In this document: piece by piece, positions 41,035 to 52,310 of the stretch
How the letters are laid out: each line of letters begins with the position of its first letter
How positions within the stretch are numbered: position 1 is the first letter of the stretch
Assembly (NCBI GenBank): GCA_002077045.2
Contig: KZ111150.1
Coordinates: forward strand, 590,484-654,483
Direction of reading: 5' to 3'
DNA: 64,000 nucleotides
Origin: Rachicladosporium sp. CCFEE 5018
Taxonomy: Eukaryota > Ascomycota > Dothideomycetes > Cladosporiales > Cladosporiaceae
Translations under genes and position numbers: made by a program
The notes under the pieces: generated by a model
Database searches by the model: none
What the model was told of the DNA's origin: nothing
What the model saw: the letters and a program-made list of their open reading frames with translations, nothing else

Positions 41035-43262
41035 ATGTCTTCTCAGCCACCAGCTCTGGTCAAATCCGCTTCCAGCTCTAAGCAGATTCCCAGCGCTTCG
41101 TCGCCAGCTCAGACTATCTCCCAAACCCAGGCTTTCTTCTCGAACAATTCCGCCACTCGTGGCAGCACGCCAGCTAGGAACGCAGTAGCGCCGCGGAACA
41201 CTCAGAACGCCAAGCCGAAGCACAAGTCGAAGAACAAGGCTTCGTTCCGGGGTATTGTGGATGATGACGCAGAGGCTGAGGCGTTCAGCATGCAGAATCC
41301 GCATGGCCGCCGAGGGCAGCAGAGCATTACGCATTTGATGCAGTTTGCTTTGCCACCGAGGCCGCAGCAGACGCATCAGTTCAGGCATGGTGGACGTAGA
41401 GGCGAGCGTCCGAATAGAACGTGGGGACTGGGTAGTGGGTATCATGCTGTGGACAAGTCGAGGTGAGATGAGATGGAGCATGTGCGATGCAGTCAGGGTG
41501 CCCACTGACGCGTCCTAGATACATCCACGCGAACTACCGCTTCATTGTCGATCCGCGTGGAGACTACCAAGCACAAGCCGAGGATGCTGACTTGCACGTT
41601 GATTGGAGCAACGTACTCCAGATCATTGCTTCGCCCAAGACGCAAGCCGCATCCTGCCCGATCTGTTTGGGCGATCCCACGGCACCACGCATGGCAAAAT
41701 GCGGCCACATCTTCTGCACATCGTGTCTAATTCGATACATGCACTCCGAGGACACCAGTGCACCACCTGACAAGCGAGCTAGATACAAGAAATGTCCTAT
41801 CTGCTGGGACAGTATCTACATCTCCGAGACGCGTCCCGTCCGCTTCTATGCCGGTCAAGAAGGCGAGCTGCCTCGCGAGGGCGGTGATATTGTGCTTCGG
41901 CTCGTGAAGAGGAATGCCAACGCCACATTGGCAATGCCTCGCGAGAGCGCAGATCCGCTTGGCAAAGGCGAGGAGGTACCATGGTACTTCGCTGCGGAAG
42001 TAATGGACTACGCACGCGTAATGAAAGGCAGCGAGGAGTATATGCTGCAACAGTACGATGAAGCATTGAAAGCTGTGGAGTACATCGAGAAAGAGGATGA
42101 GCTGATTTTTGGTGAGGACGCCGAATGGACTGGCCGAGCCAAGCGAATGCTGCACGAGGCAAAGGAGAAGGTGAAGGGGATTGGAAATCCGCCCGAACAA
42201 CACAAGAAGCCGGAGGTCAAATCCACGTCAAAGCCCGAGCGGCCGCTAATACAATTCAACGATAACGATGAGAACGCGCCAGACATGTACATACAACGGC
42301 ACGCGAACACGCCGACTCTGACGACTCCGCCAGGGCCTACCATGGACAACGGACCAGCGGAGTCAAACACACAGCCGGATGCCAACTATGTCCCACGAAC
42401 CATCGCTGAGATGCGACAACGGCAATACGAGAAGCCGCAGCCAAACGAGTACCTCTTTTACCATGCGCTGCAGCACTACTACCTTTCTTCGCTCGACATC
42501 CGCATTTTGCAAGCTGCGTTCGGATCGTACACGCAATTTCCGTCCTCAATCTTGCCACGCGTTGATCGCGTCAGTAGTGGTCATGTTGTAGACGACGACC
42601 TGCGGAAGAAGGTCAAATACCTTGCTCATCTTCCCTATGGCTGTGAAGTAGGCTTCCTGGAGTGTGACTGGACGGACACAGTCTCGCCCGAAGTACTCAA
42701 GCCGTTCGAGGTCCAGATTGACCGCCGGAGACGCCGTAACGAAGACAAGGAAGCTCGCGAGGAGAAGGAGCGAGTACGTGGCGAGAAAGCTGCGGAGAAG
42801 GAGTATGCCGCCGTACGTCGGAAGAGACCGTCCTTCTCTAGTGTGGCGATCAGCTCAGACCAGATGCCTTCGCTTTCCGGATCGGTGCCAGACAGCACCG
42901 AGCAAGGCTCGCCACCTTGGCCACACCGCGCAACCTCTGGCTTTGCATCATTAGCATCACCCTCGACATCACCAAGTGCCCACCGGACCGTTTGGGGGAC
43001 TGCAGCTGTTTCAGCTTCGAGCCCGGAACTTGATGCTGCGATTTCCGCAGACCTCGGTCAGGAGGGTGACGGGTGGCTGGAAGGTTGGGAGAAGGACTTG
43101 CTGAGCCACGATCACAATCTTGTGGCCCAGGCTGAGCTTTTGTCGCTCAATGAAGGCTCAAGCAAGATGGCTGTCAGTGCTGCCGCAGTTGGTGCTGGCA
43201 AGAAGGGCAAGAAGGGGAAGAAGATCACCCTCATGAGTACTACGAATCGACGCGGTGCTTGA
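41035..43262 (+). CDS. MAG2: RING-finger protein of Mag2/RNF10 family, copy B
   Basis: 723 residues; exons 41035-41462 and 41519-43262, same structure and length as copy A, RING intact. The RING half is about 99% identical in DNA to copy A, including the intron. The middle (about 42000-42780) has many more changes, some in a variable Thr/Pro-rich linker near 42300-42370; the 3' 470 bases are again nearly identical. Open throughout, so both copies look functional. Confidence 0.88.
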
Positions 43263-43754
43263 TGAGGTGTATGTAGAGTCGTACCCGTATAGTTTGCTCA
43301 AAGCACTACCCTGCCAGACGCATCTTCATGTCGACGAGTGCATCTACAAGCGGCAGAGTCTGGACCGCTTCCGTGCGCTTTCGGTAGACTTTCGACCATT
43401 TCATCCAGAGTTCAAACTATGTCAGCCTTGCCAAGTTCTGATCTCGACGGACTGAACTCTGTGAGCTATTGCGCCATGTCTCACTGCACGTTCCCGATTA
43501 GATATCGACCACGTGAAGCGACGTCAGTGCTACCTTGTGTTGACAATCCTGCTAACCTCGATGTCGCGACAAGTATGGCCAGATGCCCCAGGTGGAGGCG
43601 TCGCTAGCTTCACCCAGAAGACTTCACGCGCTCTGCTTCCTGACGCTTTCGTGTCGCCGTATTTCTAATTAGGAGCGTCCTATCGCTCTACGCGCAAGCC
43701 TGGCTTAGAGCTTCTTCTCGACCGATTCCCCACCATATCATTTAGGAAGAAGGC
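43263..43754. other. Intergenic, RING gene to NAD(P)-binding gene (copy B)
   Basis: Counterpart of 4013-4523; partly conserved, then diverged near the next start. No gene seen. Confidence 0.5.
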
Positions 43755-44525
43755 ATGAAGGTCATCATCGCCGGCGCAAGTGGCAACATCGGCCGCAAAG
43801 CGCTAGACGAGGCGCTTCATCATCCAGATGTGACGATAGTCGTTGCCCTGGTCCGCCGAGAGCTAGATGTCCAGAATGCGAAGCTACAGACTCTCGTGAA
43901 GCAGGACTTCTCGTCGTACAGCGAAGCAGAGCTGGAGAAGCTGAACGGCGCGCAGGGGTGCATTTGGTGAGTCCTGCATCCCCATGAAGAAGCATGAAGC
44001 TCATGACCTCGTCGCTGACCGCTGGCTTCTCGCAGGGCCCTCGGCGGACCCCTCAGCCCTCTAGATGTCCACTCCACATACCCCCGCGCAGCCCTCTCAT
44101 CCTTCTCCACAGCCCTGGCCCCACATACTCCAACACACAAAATCTTCCACTTCATCCTCCTCTCCGGCGCCCTGATCCCACGCACAGAGAATGGCGTCCT
44201 CTCCCAGGTCCCTGTCGTCAGCACTTTCGTCGAGCGCGGCCACGTGGAGCAAGAATTAGAGGCTTACTCGGCAGCGCATGAAGACTGGCAGACGATCATT
44301 GTGCGGCCCTCGGTCGTCGTGGCGAAGAACAGCTGGCCGGAGACCTTGCTGCCGGAGCAGTTCCAGATTAGCGAGGAGGTGTTTGCCGCTGCGCTGGTCG
44401 ATTTCGCGGTGCACGGGAGTGAGGACTGGTTGCTGGACAATGCGGCGTTGAAAGCGAAGGGTGAAAAGGCGCTGGCGAGGAAGCATGTGGGTGGATTGGG
44501 GGCGGAGGTCGATGCGAAGGCTTGA
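43755..44525 (+). CDS. NAD(P)-binding Rossmann protein, copy B
   Basis: 233 residues; exons 43755-43966 and 44036-44525 (69-bp intron). Begins MKVIIAGASGNIGRK, keeping the GxxGxxG nucleotide-binding turn. Substitutions relative to copy A are mostly conservative. No frame lesion. Convergent with the broken histidine kinase. Confidence 0.8.
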
Positions 44526-44704
44526 GTCTCGTGAATGCCAATCGTTCGAGGTTGGGGTCCACCATCCTGTATCTGTAACATTCCCGTCGCTATCGCCATG
44601 CAACGTGCCTTTGAAGCTCCGTGCCATCGTGTCTCCTGATCCGACACACTGGCGGCATGGCATGTAGCCAGATCCGATAGTATAATAGCCTTGCAAACAC
44701 ATTC

Positions 44705-47700
44705 TTAGCTCATGATCTCCCTAATGACTTCCAGCGCCTCCCCCGTAGTGAATGGCTTCGACAACACCTTATCAACACCCGCCTGCACAGCAGTGTCGAC
44801 CTGCTCCTGCCTCACATTAGCAGTCACAGCAATGATCGGTAGCCTCTTAGCCAGTCGCCCTTCGCCCTCGAGCTCGCGGATCCTGCGGGTAGCTGTCAGA
44901 CCATCCATGACCGGCATCTCCACGTCCATGAGGATAAGATCGACTTTGATGGGATTTGTTGCGGCAGGACCTGCGGGGCTGGCACTAGGGTCGCGCCAGA
45001 TGTCAGTCTTTGCCAGCAGTGCGAGAGCGTCAAGTCCGTTGTCAGCGACTTCGACTGTGCTGCCGGTCATGCGAAGCTGCTTGGCGAGGATGCGCTGGTT
45101 GACCAGGTTATCTTCGACGAGGAGGATGTTGTAGACGCGGTCGGCTTCGGGGTCTGCAGTGCCTACGAGGACTTAATTGTCAGCTTTGCATTACCGCGTC
45201 TTGATTCTCAGAAAGGCTACATGCATACCATTGGTAAGTGTGTGATTCGCCACCGCCGTCGGCTTTGTCGGTTCTTCTGGCTCATCGCCAGCCATAGTCG
45301 CGATGTAGAATGCAAATACAGAGCCTTCACCAGGAACTGAGGCCACGCCAACGCGTCCACCCTGCTTCTCGACGAGCTTACGGACGATATATAACCCTAA
45401 CCCGCTGCCTCCATATGTAATGTGCGTCTTCGGCGTTGCTTGAGAGAAGCGCTGGAACAAGCGATTGATACCGTCCTGATCTATGCCTGGACCTGTGTCA
45501 CGAACCAGAAAGTAGGCGTATAGGCGGTCATCGCCTGCTTGAAGGGGTGGAAGCGCGGCATTGTCGTGTTCCGCTGCTGTCGGAGTGACCCAAGTAATCC
45601 CGCCGTACTTTGTGCGAAAATCGGGTGGCTTCGTAGGCTGTATGCCTGCATGGTACCCTTTGTGTCAGTGGCACGATATGTACTTTTCGAGATGCTAATG
45701 GATACATACCGTAGGTTACTGTGATCTAGCGCAGCTCCTGCGTCGCAGTAAATTTGATTGCGTTACTGATCAAGTTAATCAGGAGCTGCGCCATGCGAGA
45801 TGTGTCCAGCAAAAATGTGATTGATCTTTTGCAAGCTCTTGGGCTCCATCGCTTTGACAGCCGTGATCTTGATATCGTTCATGGCCGACTCCCCAGAAAA
45901 CATCCTGATCGTGTCTTTTACGACCTTCTCAGTGTTCGCGCAGACTGGCACAATTGACAACATCTGTGAATCAAGGCGCGACAAGATCAGCACATCGTCG
46001 ATGACTCGGCGCTGATGCGCAGCGCAGGCCAAGATTGTGTCAGCTGCTGCGGCATTCTGCTCTGCTACATCCTGCCATGCTTTCGGGGTCACTTCAGGAA
46101 CATACTGCACGCTGCGTGCGATCCCATCAGCGAGCTGTGTGATAGCCGTGAGCGGGTTGCGCATCTCATGACTAGTAACGTCCAAGAACGCCTCTTGCCG
46201 CTGCTTTGCCTGCGTTGCTAGCTTCGCATTCCTGCTCTGGACATTCTCTGCCCACTTCTGATGGCTGATGTCTGTTACATACACCATCAATAGCTTCACC
46301 AGGCCGTCTTTAATGAGTGGGAAGTTCGTAGCAAGTATCCAGGTAGAGTATGGCTCCTCGTCGTCCTCTTGCGATACCGGCGGCTTCCAATCTCTCTTCA
46401 AGCGGAACTCGCGTACGGCACGTACATTCCCTTCCAGTAAGTTCGCGACCAGTCGATCGTGCTTCTCATACTCCTCGGGGGCCAAGATCGCGCGAAAGTC
46501 TGACATATCCGGCTTTGAGCGATCGTGGCCCGTGATTTGATAAAATTGGTCGTTCGCCCAGGCAATTCTCGAATCAAGTCCTATTTGGCACATCCCAACG
46601 GGCGCGCTGTGAGCCATATGCTGCAGTCGAGTCTCGCTGTCAGTCACGAGTCGTTCCAGCATGGCCTCGCGCTTGCGTGCTTGGGCCTTCGAGATGGACT
46701 CCGCCCACTTCAGCTTGAACCGTGCCGCGATGTCTGTGATGCTGCTCTCCGTCGCTTCGTCATATGCTCTCCGGGGATTCGTGCCGACCAGGAAGAAGCC
46801 TTGCAGATTCCCGCTGATCTCGAGAGCGCAGATAACGATGGTCTTCGAAGGCTCGCCGAAGCCTGCCCAAGTGACGCCATCGAACAGAGTGATGTCACTG
46901 CTAGCCTCATTTATGACCACTGGGGTGCTCGAATTCCTGGCTTTGCGGAATAGTGGTATCAGACCAGCTTGGTCTGTCTCGAGTAGGGCAGTCTGCGGCG
47001 CACAATTATGACCTTCAGGGATCCCGATGCTACCAGAACACGTTAAGTTCGGCATACCTTCGCCAACCAAGGCGTCGTAGGTATACATCAGTGCGACCGT
47101 AATATCGCGTGGATTGCTGCGTAGAGCTTGCATGAACTCTGTTAGCGTCTTCTCCACTGGGTAGGATTCCATATTGGCGACAAGCTCCGTCACGCGCCGT
47201 CGCCGCTCAGACAAGACCTTACTGGTGGACTCGTAAGTAGTGTTATAGACGCCTTCGATGTTTCCACTCATGCCCCAGACCGGAACAAATTGGCCGACGA
47301 AGTAGGCTTCTTCCAGGAAGCCGTGTCTTTCCGTCATAAGTTCGATGTTGTCTACACTCACAGCTTGGCCCGTTTGGTAAATTGCAGTGAACATGGGCTG
47401 GACATCAGCAACGAGTCCGGGGAAGGCAACCGCGAAGGTCGCTCCCATGAGTCTGGGGTGGGCGCCTCCACTGAAGACCGCAAATTCGGCATTGTACAGT
47501 GCGACTTGCTTCGGGCCCCAGTAGAGACAGGCGCCTCTGCTGTCAGCGAAGATCATACAAGCGTATGAGCGAAGAATCGGATTCCAGTCTGAAAGCCGTC
47601 CCAGCGGTGTCTTGGTCCAGTCATAGTTCAGGAAAAGCGCATTGTGTTCAGTGTTAGGAATTGATTCTGTCCATGCATGGCCGGAAGAAGTCTCTGATCG

Positions 47701-47817
47701 CTCTAGTATCGGGCGGATAGGGACTGCGCGTGTCGTGAGCCTGTCGTACGCCAGTGGTGCGGAAGGGTGAACTAGTGACATGTCGTTGTCCTCGTTGGAC
47801 TCGATCGGTTCTGCCAT
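44705..47817 (-). pseudogene. Hybrid histidine kinase, copy B, disrupted
   Basis: Same exon layout as copy A (introns 45646-45709 and 45163-45228). Two disabling changes lie in the ATPase region. First, one extra base in an A-run at 45811-45815 shifts the frame after LQKINHI. Second, in the original frame a TAG replaces the Glu codon at 45728-45726, just before ITVTYG and the first intron. As written the product would be about 680 residues, keeping the sensor domains and the His of SHEMRNPLT but lacking the N-box to G2 region and the receiver. The receiver exon itself is intact (LILMDVEMP, SKPF). Two independent hits make simple sequencing error unlikely for both. A truncated sensor with residual dimerisation is conceivable. 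Confidence 0.85.
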
Positions 47818-49233
47818 CGTGGCCGCGGCACCTGCAGCGGAGGACTATATCGGGCGTACCACGTCATGCATTACAGCTCAGCCCTCTGCGGGGGCCGGTC
47901 TCTAAGTCCATGTCGCACAATCATGTGTGTGCTGATGTTCATCACGTCTGCCCCTGCGGCAGACCGTGCTGCGTCACTAACTTATCTGGGCTTCGACAGC
48001 TGACTAAGAATTCTCTTCCACCAAGCGAAAGTTTGTGGTCGCTCACCAAAACTAGACTGCAAAGAAGACTTTGCTTCGAGTGGATGCTCATTTAACGGTA
48101 GTACATGGTCGCTGTCACATGCTATTCGCCGCTTCCGCCTCTTCAAAAGTCTGGAGAGCTATCGCTACGTGCAAGCATACCGGCAGATATCGCATCGCAG
48201 TGCCAAAAGGACGTACAGAGATAGATGGTAGTTTCATTGCGATTTCGTCAATTCGCTCCTTTCGATGAGCGTGTTGGAGTCGCATTCACCCGTCTCAGCT
48301 AGGCTCACACGAGCATTACCTGCATGATTAACACTTGAAGCAGCCGTCGTCGAACACTCCAAGAACTCGGAAAACGCAATTGTGCCTGTGCCACACACGT
48401 GGCGCCAGTACCTGTCAATGGAAGATCCATGATAAAGAACGCGTCTAGACTAGGGTAGGGCGGGTGGAAGTATTGGCAATCTCGCTGTACTTCACTCCTG
48501 CTCCGACAGCAGTTGCGTGCAAGCAACGATGTGAAGCGTCTCAGCCCTCAGTGACTGAGTATATCGGCTAGGAATGCAAGATGTATCATCAGAGGATCAA
48601 TGAGAACACTGGCGATGATCGAGGCCGCGGAGTCGAATCTCTCGAGCTGTGGCTTGACTTTGACAAGGTTGGAAGTGGATGCCAATCAAGGCAGCCCGCG
48701 CACAGGCTGATATTGACCTTCGCGAAATTGGATCGAAGGCCACGGACGACAGGCGCCATGGCACCGTCACCTCTCCTGTTGTTGACCGTGACCATTACAT
48801 CTATCTTGCACACGTTCTTTGCAGCATCATTGCCTTCGTTGAGCGCCTTCTACTAATCACATTCGTTCCAATGCGAGAGCAATAATTACACTTTGCCAGC
48901 TACCTTAGCTTTCTGCCCCACGCGACCCCGTTGTTCCGCCGTCCCGCAAGTGGCCAGCCTCCTTCCGCTTTCCCACAAAACCACCACCCCTCTGTTGCGC
49001 CGCGCACACACAGCACACTACACTGCCATTGCAGCACCAACATTTCTATTCGCCCTCAGCCGCTCTGGGCTACCATTAGGAGACAGCGAACACTCAGTCG
49101 CAATCCACACCACCACCCTGGCGCGCATATAGCTCCGCCGGTGGTCCTGGAAGCGGCCGCGCGTGCGACCATTGACCGTCAGGTTCCGAACCAGACACCA
49201 CCACACTCGCTTGTATAGAGACACGCCGCCACG
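47818..49233. other. Divergent intergenic region, histidine kinase to palI (copy B)
   Basis: The first ~580 bases show no visible similarity to the same place in copy A; similarity resumes near 48400. The nearly unchanged ~95-base stretch lies at about 48410-48497. No gene supported. Confidence 0.5.
49117..49122 (-). promoter_or_regulatory. Possible PacC site upstream of palI (copy B)
   Basis: Same GCCAGG match as in copy A, 112 bases before the ATG. Confidence 0.2.
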
Positions 49234-51779
49234 ATGTTACGACCCGCGACTCCACTCGCCATAATATTCTTCGTTGCTTTTGTATTATTGCTGCTTAGCA
49301 CTATCTCCACGCCCATCATCAAGCAAGTGCCGCTTGGTCAGTTTCAAGGATGGGAGTTTGGCGTGTTCGGGTATTGCAAAGGGGGAGCGCAATGCAAAGG
49401 GCCCATGATCGGATACAGCACAGGTGGGCCGTGACAGCGATCAGTGTGGCGAAGTCACGTACTGACAGTATCGCAGATGGCTTGTTCACAGGAGCTGATG
49501 CTAACGACTTCTCCCTTCCCTCCGCGACACGGCACAGCCTGTCCTCCATACTGATTGTTCACCCCATTGCAGCGCTGCTGACGCTAATATGCTTTGCCCT
49601 GTCTGTGGCGGCACACTTCCATGGCCCAGCTTCGTCACCTCGCTACCTTCTCGCACTTCTAATTCTCACAATCCCGACCTTGCTGGTCACACTATTGGCG
49701 TTCCTCGTCGACATACTTCTTTTCGTCCCTCACGTGGGCTGGGGCGGCTGGATCGTCCTTGGAGCTACTATCTTGATCGTCGCATCCAGCGTCGTGACCT
49801 GCGCGATGCGAAGGACGCTCGTTAGCCGGAAAGCACGCAAGAAGCGGATTGCAGAGAACGCCGATATGAGCGGCGCGAACTACTACGAGAACCTCAATCA
49901 GACGCGCTTGATGCAGGACCAGTTGCCACGCGCGGACAGTCCGCCACCAATGAGTGGGACTACCGCACAGGAGTCAAAGGAAGCGCCCGGTTTCGCGACA
50001 TTTGAGATGAAGAGGGAGGCATCGAATGGGCAGAGTCCTGATGGAGGACGAAGAAGCATGGATGATCGAACCCCACTGAACCCTGTACGCGACCCGAGCG
50101 TGAGATCTGCCAGCACTGGTGGTGCACGAAGACCATACCCGCAGGGCGAAGGCATGCCTCCTATGCCCATGAATGGGGGACCACATGATCGCATGGCATC
50201 TCCACGACGGCCGAGCAGAGACGAATACGGCAACCCGCTGCCGGCTATGGCTGGTGCAGGTGTGTTGGCAGGCGAAGGTCTGAGACATCAAACATCGGAG
50301 GGTAGCCTTGGTTCTCATCGATCGAATGGCCGTGGTGGTGCACCACCCATGTATGGCCGAGGCCGGGGAGGGTATGGACCACCTCCGCGCGGCGGATACG
50401 GGCCACCAAGAGCTGGCTACGGTCCACCAAGAGGAGGCTACGGACCGAAAGGAGCATACCGTGGCGGACCACCGCCGCCTGGTTGGAACGGCCGTGGCGG
50501 TGGCAGAGGTGGACGCGGTAACCCGGGCATGATCCCGGGCATGAGCGGTCCTCCACCCAACTATGGCGGCGATGGCGCGTACCCTCCGTCGCCAAGAGGT
50601 GGTCCACCACCAAGGAGTCAGATGCGACCTTCGCCAGATCAGTTCATAGCACGTGGCCCATCACCAGGCAACGATCTTGCAATCGGCCAGGCCATTGAGA
50701 TGGATGAGCGCACGGGCAGTCCACCCGTGCATGGACAGCAAGGTCAACAGTACGGACTACGAGACAGCGATAATGACGTGGCTGGCATGGTCGGCCTACA
50801 GCAGGGACGCAACAGCCCATTCCAGCGTGACAGCGAGCAACCCTCAGGCTACCCGAGTACCGGCAGCAACTACTCCGAGCAGTGCGTTCCGCCGAACCCC
50901 AGAGCGAGAGCCACATCACTGACACCTCACAGCACTTACGTCCCACCCCGCGCCGCCTGGAACCAACAACAATCTCGCGGCCCCGTCTCACCCCTCACGA
51001 CAGACAGCGCTTCCTCCGGCCTCGCCTCCTCAAACGCTCTCCCAACAGCAGGTTCCTACTCCAACCTCGCCCCAATTCAAGCCTCGCCAACCTCCCCCCA
51101 ACAAGCACACATGCCGCACCACGCGCGCCAGACTTCTGAGCCTTACTAAGAGGACGTCGACCCGCGCTTCGCCTCGAACGAAGTCCCCTCGGCCTTGACG
51201 CCAGGAAGTCAAACCCAAGCCCGTACGCATCCCTCGCCTCCTCAAATCCACTACACCTCCCCGCCGGCCTCCCTAGCTGGCTCGGGAGCTGTGGCCGGAG
51301 GTTCTCCTGCGCCTCGTCGGCGGAACGCTGACGAGCCTCTTAGCGCACCCTCACAGCAGATTCTAAATCGGAATTCTGACCCTTCCAACACGACACCCCC
51401 GGCTGAGAACTCCTCGTACGAGGATCTCCCGCCTGGCGTGCGCTCGCCGACTGGTAGCGATACTAGCCATTTCACATCTGTCTCCCAGCGTCCTGTGAAT
51501 CCCAATTGGCGGCCCGCGAACTCCTCGGCCGGCCAGTCAGCTGCGGGGGCTTATCCAGGTGGGTTTCTAGGGCCCGGTAGCACAGCGCCGACGAGCGCTA
51601 GCGCCGTGCAGAGACGCCGGGATGATGTAGTGCTGAGCGCGAATCCGGATTTCGCCTTACCTGGTATTAGCCCTGGGCGAGGAGCACGGGGCGGAAGGGG
51701 AGGGATGGCGGGAGGGCAGAGGAGTAGTATGCTTGCTGCTGGGCTGACGCCGGCGGGAAGGTATCCGACGGAGATATAG
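49234..51779 (+). pseudogene. palI: PalI/Rim9, copy B, truncated by an in-frame stop
   Basis: Exons 49234-49423 and 49477 onward. The four transmembrane segments and the Gly/Arg/Pro repeats match copy A, but codon 621 is TAA (51147-51149) where copy A has TAC (Tyr). The frame stays open beyond it to 51779, so about 210 C-terminal residues are lost by a single base change. Because the missing part is low-complexity tail and yeast Rim9 lacks it entirely, the 620-residue product could still work; calling it a pseudogene is provisional. Confidence 0.7.
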
Positions 51780-52310
51780 AGTCGGCTTGCGATAGGGGAG
51801 AGGAGGACTGGGGTTGGGTCGAGGGGCGTGTATATACAGGCAACAAGTTCCCGCACAGATCGCGAGGAGGAATACACAATTAGGTCACAGATCCAAATCA
51901 TGAGTACTTCCTGCGCACAAGGCCAGATACCGTATCATGGCCGACTGCAAGCCAGTCTCTGGCCTTCAGACCTCCAGTAATGGCTTCTGCGATTTCTGTC
52001 TTGCTGCATTGGGATCGATCGTCAGGAGCTCACTTCATTGAATTGACACTCGACTTCCCTACTTTGAGTATTCTGGTGAGCTTTTTGCACCCTAGAGTCT
52101 ACTTCGCTAAGACAACAAACACAAGTCCCGCTGTACCTCTCCTCACCTCGGTGATGCCTGTACGCCATACCCACCCATCACAGCGCTCAATCGCCGGAAC
52201 GCCGCGACTTCAGCCGCCACACTGTCGACCCTCTGCTCCCTGAGCTCATCTTCGTCGTCTTCGTCCGCCTTCCCAGTCCAGTCAGTCTTGCTGTTGGCCT
52301 GCTAGGCACA
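51780..52310. other. Convergent intergenic region, palI to SEC21 (copy B)
   Basis: Counterpart of 12559-13097; moderately diverged. Nothing else seen. Confidence 0.5.
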
